Assembly: GCA_031254155.1 (NCBI GenBank)
Contig: JAIRVA010000181.1
Span: forward strand, 1 to 19,767
Origin: Propionibacteriaceae bacterium
GTDB taxonomy: Bacteria; Actinomycetota; Actinomycetes; Propionibacteriales; Propionibacteriaceae
Length of the DNA: 19,767 nucleotides
Reading direction: 5' to 3'
Positions 13,664 through 19,767 of this stretch are shown one piece after another; the first letter of the stretch is position 1; each line of letters opens with the position of its first letter. Made by a program: the position numbers and the translations under genes. A model generated the notes under the pieces. That model ran no database searches, had not been told where the DNA came from, and saw only the letters and a list, made by a program, of their open reading frames with translations.

Positions 13664-15118
13664 CTATCGGTCGTCAAACATTGTATTGATACTGGAAAGG
13701 TCGGCGCCGAGAACGACAAGGACTTGGGCGCGGACTACCTTTTCGAGGATCATGACCACGTTACGTAAGTCATACGGGTCAAAGCCCCGCGCCCCATGGG
13801 CCAATCCGTTCCTGACTTCGGCCAATGCGTCTCTCCACGAACTGCCATTCGGCAGCGAAGGAAGGACTTCTTGCACGAGAGTAGAAGCAGCGATCCCGTC
13901 TTCGACCCAGCGAGGAAGACTAGCAATCGACCATTGGAGTGCCTCCCGCAGTTGCCCGTGCTTCTCACGAACGAGGTTCTTCCGGGCGAACTTCAGCCAT
14001 TTCTCTTCAAGTTTCGAAATTTCGAGATGCTGAAGAAGCTCAGCACGCCTGGCTTGATACCGTTGATTTTCTTCATCCAGACGGGCACGATTCGCATGGC
14101 CGTAGTGACCCTCAATTGATTGAATGAGAAGAAGGAATCTATGTCGCGGGTGATCGTCTTGAATCCCTGCCATGGAAGTGTACGTTTCGAAAACCGGAGA
14201 CCTTTCCTCAGCCTCTCGACGCCAGGCTAGGGCAAGCTCCAACAGATTCCCGGCATCTGGGCCAAGCCGCATCGCCGGAGAAATGTCGCTCCCCGTTCTC
14301 TCTGCGGAAGCGTACGGCGATTGAGTGATCCAGCGTGCATAGAGTTGGAGTTTTAGCGCAGCGCCATCCTCACCCGCCGCACGAAGTTCAACGTGAGTCA
14401 CCTTCGCATCCACACCCGTCAGAACACTGATTAGGCCAGAAATCGGCCTTACCCACTCCTTGAAAACCGCCCCTGCGCAGAATGGTTTCTCAGTTTTGAC
14501 TTCGCAGATTGGAATGTATCGAAGACGCATGGTGTATGGATCGCCCGTCTTAACGAGTCCATCAAAACCAGCGGTTAGCTTAGTGCCGTCTTCGCTCTGC
14601 CAGTATTCGTAGCGAGACTCACGTTCTGTGACAGACCACGCTAGCGATGGGTTCTTTTGGTCCAGCGGCATTTGGACCTGGTAGATGGGTGCGAAACTGA
14701 GACATCGGTCAAGGTGCTCCACTTGGAATCTGATTTCGGTGAAGGAATCAACGAATGCGCCCCGCGCATTTCCTACAAGAGCGAGGTCTGCGTACAGTGT
14801 GGCGTGCTCTATCGCGTATGCGCTCATTCGTGCATTGATGAGAATGACATCCTGGTTTGTGCTCAACTTGCCCTTCAGGACTGGGTACTCGAAATACTGG
14901 GGGAAAGTGAACGCGCCGACCACTGTCTGTTTCAAGGGTAGATTTCCCCAAATCTTTGCTGTAGGGAAGGCGCCTCCTGAGAGTGTGATGGTCCCTGTCA
15001 CTTCATGTGGCGTACCATCGGACGCGGGGATAGACAGCATGACGGGATAGTCATCTGGAGGAACCTGCAACTTGATAGGCGAGTCAGCTACGGGCTTGTG
15101 TCGGTAGATGATCTCCAC
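13664..15118 (-). CDS. apeA: ApeA-like anti-phage HEPN protein
   Basis: The protein has 484 residues from a GTG at 15118 with an AGGAGG site just upstream. The N-terminal half is beta-rich (VTGTITLSGGAFPTAKIWGNL, then FPQYFEYPVLKG, ARGAFVDSFTEIRFQVEHLD) and resembles the ApeA N-terminal domain. The C-terminal third is helical (LDEENQRYQARRAELLQHLE, SWRDALAEVRNGLAHG) and carries the HEPN RNase motif R-X4-H at Arg436-His441 (RNGLAH). ApeA proteins are single-gene abortive-infection defences whose HEPN domain is thought to cleave RNA after phage sensing; what this one recognises is unknown. It is AT-richer than its neighbours, a sign of independent transfer. It lies 77 bp downstream of the relaxase gene on the same strand but has its own ribosome site. 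Confidence 0.8.
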   Translation of the reverse strand: MEIIYRHKPVADSPIKLQVPPDDYPVMLSIPASDGTPHEVTGTITLSGGAFPTAKIWGNLPLKQTVVGAFTFPQYFEYPVLKGKLSTNQDVILINARMSAYAIEHATLYADLALVGNARGAFVDSFTEIRFQVEHLDRCLSFAPIYQVQMPLDQKNPSLAWSVTERESRYEYWQSEDGTKLTAGFDGLVKTGDPYTMRLRYIPICEVKTEKPFCAGAVFKEWVRPISGLISVLTGVDAKVTHVELRAAGEDGAALKLQLYARWITQSPYASAERTGSDISPAMRLGPDAGNLLELALAWRREAEERSPVFETYTSMAGIQDDHPRHRFLLLIQSIEGHYGHANRARLDEENQRYQARRAELLQHLEISKLEEKWLKFARKNLVREKHGQLREALQWSIASLPRWVEDGIAASTLVQEVLPSLPNGSSWRDALAEVRNGLAHGARGFDPYDLRNVVMILEKVVRAQVLVVLGADLSSINTMFDDR

Positions 15119-15195
15119 AGTTTCCTCCTGTCATTTCGTAGCATCACATTCTATCCGTCAACTGGTGCGGCTCTACTCTCAGTGGTCTGGACACA

Positions 15196-18100
15196 CTACA
15201 GCGTGCGGGCCAGAGCTGATCCTTGACCTGTGCTCCGAGAGTTGAAACCCATGACCGATGCTTGGTCTACCATCCTCTGAATCCGCAGCATGTCCCTACG
15301 CTGGAGCAGAGTTGTTGGTCGTCCAAGTGCTGCGTTGGTATCGATCTGGTTCCGGTCGCGGTAGGCGGCGATGGCTTGCGCTGCTTGGGTCCAGCGACGG
15401 GCTTCTTGCGTTGTGTGAGGCATTGACCCCAAGGTCTCAAGCCATGGTGCGCTGTCTGAAACGGCCTGCCGGAGGAGTTCAGCGGCTCTAGATTCCATGG
15501 TGGCCCGTCGTTCGTCCAACGCGTGGCGCATGGCTGGGCTGGTGACACCGGTGACTTCTGGGTACATACCGAGGATGTACGCGGGCTGGCGTCGGTGTGG
15601 TCGGGCCTCCACATCGTCGAGAACACGGGCGAGTCGTCCGTGAAGGACGGCTGCCACGTCAGCAGCATCACTTACTGGCCGGGCGGCGACCAGTCGGGGG
15701 AACTCGGTTTCGGGGTTCCATCCGGCGGCGAGGGCGCGGTGGAGTTCGGCGGCGAGCGGGCCGAACGCTTCGGACCCGAGTACTTGTTCGGCCTGGGTTT
15801 CAGGCAGGGTCGCGCGGATGAGTGTGGCCCACCGGTCTTCGAGGGCTGCGGCGGCGAGGGTCTCGTACTCGGCACCCAACTGGGTGATGGACTCCCATGT
15901 TTCGGCTTCGGTTTGGATGGTCTGATGGGCTGATAGTTCGGCTCCGACGTTGTGGATGACCCCGGTGAGTACGTCGCGGGGGGTCCGTTCTTCACCGTCG
16001 GACGGGTGGGGCACGCCGTGGGTGTCGTCGGGCCGGTCGGTGGCGACGTAGGCGGTGTTCGTCTCCCGGCCTCTGGTCATGGCGACGTACAGGTTCTCCC
16101 GAGTGGTGGTCGGGGTGACCACGCAATGTGAGGTGTCCACGGTGACGCCTTGGGCGCGGTGGGCGGTGACGGCGTACCCCAAATCGAGGTGGTGGGCGGC
16201 GTAGTCGGCGGGCAGGGTGACAGTCCCGCCCGTACGCATCCCGGCCCGCCGGATGGTGACCGCGCCGTCGTCGTGTACTCGGGTGATGGTCCACCGGTCG
16301 CCGTTGCGGACCCACCCGGTACGTCCCGCGTGGAGGCGGCGGTCGTTGTGCCGGGTGATCACCCAGTCACCGCGTGACGCCCGGCTGCCGTCGTTGAGAG
16401 TAATAGTGTGGTCATGGTCGACGTGTCCGGTGATGATGCGTTCGTTGCGAGCACGTTGGTTCAACTCGCGTACCGTGTCGTGACTGTCGGCGATGAGCAG
16501 TGACGCGCGCCCGTCGGTGGTGTCGGCCCGCCAGGCGTGGTAGGCGCCTTCGGTCATGTCGTCCAGGTCCCCGCCAATGATCCGACCGTGTGCATCGTAC
16601 GCCGTAATGGCGTCGGGGCGTCCGTGGCGTAGCCCGAGCGATGCGGTCTTTTCCCAGTCGTGGCGGAACCGGTGGATATCGGTCAACTCGGGAGCATCAT
16701 CCCGGTCGGCGACGAGAAGGTTGAACGCCCCACCCGCATCGACGGCTTGGAGTTGCGCCCAGTCTCCGACCAGCAACACCTTCGCCCCGACCTGGGCGGC
16801 GAGGCGGGTGATCTGGTCCAGGGTGAACGTGCCCGCGAGGGACGCCTCATCCACGATCACCAGTTCGCCGGTGGTGAACGTGTCGCCGTGCAGCCGGTGG
16901 TTGGTGAGCCATTTCGCGGTGTTCTCGGTGGTGATGCCCAAATCGTCGGCGAGGACGGCGGCGGCGGTCGCCGAGGGTGCCAACCCGACCACCGTACCCG
17001 GCCCGTGGGTGTGTTCCCATGCGGCGCGCAGTGCCGCCAACGCGGTGGTCTTGCCCGCCCCGGCGGGGCCGACCAGCACGTCCACGACCCGGCCCGACGT
17101 GGCGATAGCGGCCAACGCCGCCGCCTGGTCGTCCGACAACCACCGCCCATTGTCGTCGGGCCTGGCGGTGACAGCCTCGACTTTGTCGTATGCCACGACC
17201 GGCCCGGATGCGTCACGGGACAAGGCAAGCAGCCGGGCTTCGGCGGTGAACAGGTCTTCAGACGTGTACAACGCCGAATGCCGGGGCCGGAACCGGCTCG
17301 TCTCATCCGTACGCTGGAACTCGGCGGGCACAGTCAACGCGTCCGGGGTGAGCCGCAGTGACACGGTCTCAGCAGCGTCCACGATCATCCCGGTGACCGT
17401 CTCCCGGTCCCGGAGACTCGCGAACCGCCATCCCATCGTCTGCCGGGACGCTTCCGCATGCAAGTTCCACCGGGTCCACGTCGACCGTTTCTCCGCGTTC
17501 ACCGCCACGACGGCGCGACCCAGGGCGTCGATCACGTCCAGGGGCACGTCATCTGCCCGGATCACCACCCTGTCACCCGTGGCAGCCATACGTTGTGCCC
17601 ATCCGGTTGCGTCCTCGCCGAGCAGCGCTGTGGCCTGGTCACGCCACCTGGAGGTCAGTTCGGCCAACGAGTGCAGGTGCTTGGCGGGCCGGGTCGCGAG
17701 AGTGGCTTGTTGCCGCAACCGGGTGACCGTACGCTTCGACGGGCGGTGGCCATGCCCGGCGGTGTATGAGGCGATCAACCGGTCAGCTTCGGCCTCAATA
17801 TCAGCCGACCGGGTCGAAAACACCCTGATCAACTCGTCGCCCACACCCGCGATCTCCCACGCCGGGTTACGGTCCCGACCCCGGTCACGGGTGTCCCACC
17901 CCACACCCAACAGGCGGGTCAACCGGTCAGCCAAAACAGCGTTGAACAACTCCGACAACGCGACCGTCGCGGCGTGCATCGGACGCCCGTCAACCGCACG
18001 CCACCTCCCATCCGCCGTGGTGCACACCTTGTTCGCCACCACGACATGGGTGTGCAACTGCGGGTCACCCGCCCGCGAGTCCCAATGGTCGAACGCGGTC

Positions 18101-18726
18101 GCCAGCACACCGGTCACATCGGCTTGCACCGCCGGGCCGCCACGAGCCGACGCGCCGATCCTCGTCGCCACGACCTCCCGTTCCATGAAACCGACCACCT
18201 CAGCCACCGCATCATGGTGCGCCTGCACGACCAACTCCTGCGTACCCGCATCCGCGACACCCCACAACACCGACACCGACTTCGGCACCGAGAACGTGTA
18301 ATCGTACCCGGCGACCGTGCGCCGCGTGCCCCGCGCAGTCTCTTCACTGGTGATCTGTTGCACGGCGGTTGCCCGTTCCTCGTCTTGTAGGCCGGAGTCG
18401 AGTACGGCTGCACGCTGGGCGACTCGCTGCTGCACGCTGCGGTGACGCAAGTACGGACGGCCCAACGGCTCGCCAGTCACCGGGTTGCAACCCTGCCCGA
18501 CCAAAAGCTGCAACTGCACCTCCGACACCACATCCCCCGCCTGCACGCTATCCACGCGCAGCGACCGGATGCCTGCACCCATCCACCGGCCCGGCGGGGA
18601 ACCCGCCTCCGTGTAATAGCGGGTCAACGGCGTGGACAAGCTCCGATCCCCGTCGCCTGCCGCCACCGACTCCAGCAGGTACTTGTAACCATCCCCAGCG
18701 GTCATCACCCGCATCGACACCGTCAC
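15196..18726 (-). CDS. traA: MobF-type conjugative relaxase/helicase (TraA/TrwC-like)
   Basis: The protein has 1176 residues from a GTG at 18726 with GGAAGGGAG about 7 bases upstream; the family's usual MTAGDGY start pattern follows at once, so the longer open frame is rejected. Relaxase domain (1-300): catalytic tyrosine pair Tyr37-Tyr38 (TRYYTEAGSPPGRW), FSVPKSVSVLWG at 145-156, and the metal-binding histidine triad His214, His225, His227 (FDHWDSRAGDPQLHTH). Helicase domain: Walker A GPAGAGKT at 553-560, Walker B LVIVDEAS at 622-629, then YAVTAHRAQGVTVD and YVAMTRGRETN. The protein nicks the transfer origin, stays bound to the 5' end and unwinds the transferred strand. All key residues are present. 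The oriT is not identified; it may lie in the 179-bp divergent gap toward the sigma-like gene. Confidence 0.95.
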   Translation of the reverse strand: MTVSMRVMTAGDGYKYLLESVAAGDGDRSLSTPLTRYYTEAGSPPGRWMGAGIRSLRVDSVQAGDVVSEVQLQLLVGQGCNPVTGEPLGRPYLRHRSVQQRVAQRAAVLDSGLQDEERATAVQQITSEETARGTRRTVAGYDYTFSVPKSVSVLWGVADAGTQELVVQAHHDAVAEVVGFMEREVVATRIGASARGGPAVQADVTGVLATAFDHWDSRAGDPQLHTHVVVANKVCTTADGRWRAVDGRPMHAATVALSELFNAVLADRLTRLLGVGWDTRDRGRDRNPAWEIAGVGDELIRVFSTRSADIEAEADRLIASYTAGHGHRPSKRTVTRLRQQATLATRPAKHLHSLAELTSRWRDQATALLGEDATGWAQRMAATGDRVVIRADDVPLDVIDALGRAVVAVNAEKRSTWTRWNLHAEASRQTMGWRFASLRDRETVTGMIVDAAETVSLRLTPDALTVPAEFQRTDETSRFRPRHSALYTSEDLFTAEARLLALSRDASGPVVAYDKVEAVTARPDDNGRWLSDDQAAALAAIATSGRVVDVLVGPAGAGKTTALAALRAAWEHTHGPGTVVGLAPSATAAAVLADDLGITTENTAKWLTNHRLHGDTFTTGELVIVDEASLAGTFTLDQITRLAAQVGAKVLLVGDWAQLQAVDAGGAFNLLVADRDDAPELTDIHRFRHDWEKTASLGLRHGRPDAITAYDAHGRIIGGDLDDMTEGAYHAWRADTTDGRASLLIADSHDTVRELNQRARNERIITGHVDHDHTITLNDGSRASRGDWVITRHNDRRLHAGRTGWVRNGDRWTITRVHDDGAVTIRRAGMRTGGTVTLPADYAAHHLDLGYAVTAHRAQGVTVDTSHCVVTPTTTRENLYVAMTRGRETNTAYVATDRPDDTHGVPHPSDGEERTPRDVLTGVIHNVGAELSAHQTIQTEAETWESITQLGAEYETLAAAALEDRWATLIRATLPETQAEQVLGSEAFGPLAAELHRALAAGWNPETEFPRLVAARPVSDAADVAAVLHGRLARVLDDVEARPHRRQPAYILGMYPEVTGVTSPAMRHALDERRATMESRAAELLRQAVSDSAPWLETLGSMPHTTQEARRWTQAAQAIAAYRDRNQIDTNAALGRPTTLLQRRDMLRIQRMVDQASVMGFNSRSTGQGSALARTL

Positions 18727-18736
18727 TTTGGCGCTC

Positions 18737-18752
18737 CCTTCCACTGGGAAGG
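18737..18752 (-). promoter_or_regulatory. Hairpin covering the relaxase ribosome binding site
   Basis: CCTTCC (18737-18742) and GGAAGG (18747-18752) pair across ACTG, with GCGC/GCGC further out giving an imperfect longer stem. In the relaxase mRNA one arm is the ribosome binding site GGAAGGGAG, so folding would hide it. This could hold relaxase translation low until another signal opens it; that is inference from the pairing alone. Confidence 0.45.
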
Positions 18753-18905
18753 TGCGCACCCGCCCCCTCGTCAGCAAGAGGTGTGAAGCCACAGAAACTA
18801 CGGCAGACAGGGGTTTGGAAACGCGGGTCAATCTCGACTCCGGAACTGAACAGCGAACCGCCTCAAACGACTACGAAACGGACGCAACTCAGCAAGGAGA
18901 TTCCG

Positions 18906-19466
18906 TTGACAAGTCCGAGCACCCAGACGTGCAGTCATCCGGCGGTGGCACACCCACCCGACTGGGCCGAACTGTACCTGCACCACCGCGACGCCATGCA
19001 GAAAGTCGCCGCCAGCGTCCTTCTCCCCACGGGCCGTCCCGATCTCGCCGAAGATGCCGTCATGCAGGCCATCCTCTCGCTCCTGGTGCACCAGCCTCCC
19101 GTCATCTGCAATCCCGAAGCGCTTCTGGTTGCCACCGCGAAACGCAAAGCCATCGACCTTGCCCGCACCTGCGACCTCACTCGGCGTTGCCGCCGCGAAC
19201 TGCACCCCGACGACCTGCACGACGACGGCATTGAGGCCGACACCGTCGACCGGATCGACCGGCACCGTGCAACCCTGCACGTTCTGGCTGAGATCGCCGG
19301 ACTGCCCAAACTGCAACGACAGGTCATCACAAGCATCTTCATCCACGGGCAGCCTGCGCGACAAGTTGCCACCGAACTCGGCCTGTCCCCGGCGAGAGTC
19401 AGTCAGTTGCGAGCGGCTGCACTTGCCACCCTACGGAGCAAGGTAACGAACGAACCGGCCAGATGA
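18906..19466 (+). CDS. Sigma-70-like (ECF-type) regulator
   Basis: The protein has 186 residues from a TTG at 18906, chosen because AAGGAG lies 6 bases upstream; the open frame back to 18369 is antisense to the relaxase and unlikely. A region-2-like part (DWAELYLHHRDAMQKVAASVLL, DLAEDAVMQAILSLLVH, EALLVATAKRKAIDLARTCD) is followed by an acidic linker. A region-4-like HTH follows (LPKLQRQVITSIFIHGQPARQVATELGLSPARVSQLRAAALATLRS). This order and length match short ECF sigma factors or the sigma-like activators common on actinobacterial mobile elements. It is divergent from the relaxase with 179 bp between the starts, so it may control conjugation genes. No anti-sigma gene is adjacent. Confidence 0.75.
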   Translation: MTSPSTQTCSHPAVAHPPDWAELYLHHRDAMQKVAASVLLPTGRPDLAEDAVMQAILSLLVHQPPVICNPEALLVATAKRKAIDLARTCDLTRRCRRELHPDDLHDDGIEADTVDRIDRHRATLHVLAEIAGLPKLQRQVITSIFIHGQPARQVATELGLSPARVSQLRAAALATLRSKVTNEPAR

Positions 19467-19476
19467 CCAACCTGCG

Positions 19477-19767
19477 TCAGACAAACACTCTTTCAAGACT
19501 CGTCCGCGCGATCTTGTGAACCTGGTGGAGCAAGCCACTGGGGCGGTCCCGCACGTCGAGGGGGTGGATGTGAACGGTGACGCCTGCGTTGCGAATCGCG
19601 GCGTCGGCATCGTCTGGACTGAATCGGCTACCCGCGTACACCAGGTGGCCGACATCCAGTCCCAGCACGGTGCAGTAGGCGTGCATCTGGTACAGGTCGT
19701 CCAGCCGTTCTTCCAGTTTGTACTTCGCGTCATAGACAGCGCGGGGTTCGCCGCCGATCAAGTGAAC
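19477..19767 (-). CDS. mcrC: Second McrC copy, C-terminal part (runs off window)
   Basis: The last 97 codons of a second mcrC are visible and the frame is open through the right edge. It includes the catalytic DAKYK and the YQMHAY motif. Over the first 86 shared positions about 7 residues differ from the copy at 4374-5549, and the tails differ completely (RTSLERVFV against RTSLVVHA). At DNA level the last 101 bp of the window are identical to 4561-4661. It ends 10 bp from the convergent sigma-like gene. Whether it belongs to a complete second McrBC operon or a fragment cannot be seen. Confidence 0.9.
   Translation of the reverse strand, partial: VHLIGGEPRAVYDAKYKLEERLDDLYQMHAYCTVLGLDVGHLVYAGSRFSPDDADAAIRNAGVTVHIHPLDVRDRPSGLLHQVHKIARTSLERVFV
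19667..19767. repeat. 101-bp exact direct repeat at window edge
   Basis: It is identical to 4561-4661 and stops exactly at the last base of the window. This may mark a sequence contig ending inside a repeat, so the continuation beyond the edge is uncertain. Confidence 0.95.

Noticed and set aside
16556..18301. 581-codon open frame on the plus strand
   Set aside because: It is entirely antisense to the relaxase, whose motifs are unmistakable. Its product is a serine/arginine-rich sequence with no domain, as expected of a GC-rich shadow frame.
18369..18905. N-terminal extension of the sigma-like ORF back to 18369
   Set aside because: The extension is antisense to the relaxase start and has shadow-like composition. 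A TTG at 18906 with AAGGAG is a better start.
1..19767. tRNA gene or attachment site at an element boundary
   Set aside because: No cloverleaf-like sequence with a recognisable T-loop was found by eye, and no integrase gene is present to point to an attachment site.

Overview
The window looks like the accessory region of a high-GC Gram-positive bacterium (Actinomycetota). The reasons are GTG and TTG starts behind purine-rich ribosome binding sites, strong G/C bias at third codon positions, an actinobacterial lipoprotein, a cell-wall protein ending in LANTG (the pentapeptide type used by class E sortases), and a long MobF/TraA relaxase of the kind found on actinobacterial plasmids and integrative conjugative elements. 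I cannot name the genus. No rRNA, tRNA or CRISPR array is visible.

Left part (1-4370): the tail of a membrane protein, then a start-intact small ORF (272) that runs antisense into a broken DUF1016 nuclease gene. A DUF1266 protein and a cysteine-rich lipoprotein follow on the minus strand. Next is an internally deleted insertion sequence of about 220 bp bounded by 10-11 bp inverted repeats, a 221-codon unrecognised gene, and a decayed copy of a double-HTH gene.

Defence core (4374-9144): a compact minus-strand operon DUF1016 - mcrB - mcrC, with a 4-base ATGA overlap at the first junction and an 8-base gap at the second. It is flanked by direct repeats of about 225 bp, one intact and one decayed copy of the double-HTH gene. 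The intact DUF1016 gene carries, inside its coding sequence and exactly 36 codons apart, two identical 30-bp copies of a near-perfect palindrome.

Middle part (9211-13660): a DUF2513 protein and two tiny overlapping ORFs on the minus strand, then a plus-strand sortase-anchored surface protein of 1083 residues ending at a strong bidirectional terminator.

Right part (13664-19767): an ApeA-like HEPN anti-phage protein downstream of the relaxase/helicase, a divergently transcribed sigma-70-like protein, and finally the 3' part of a second mcrC. Its last 101 bp are identical to the first copy and run exactly to the window edge.

Taken together, this reads as a conjugative element (relaxase, probable mating-type surface adhesin, sigma-like regulator) carrying a defence cargo: McrBC coupled to a DUF1016 nuclease, and ApeA. 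Decayed or partial copies of DUF1016, of the HTH gene and of mcrC suggest repeated duplication and recombination of the McrBC cassette. The most unusual signals are the three-gene DUF1016-McrBC cassette between direct repeats and the duplicated palindrome inside DUF1016.
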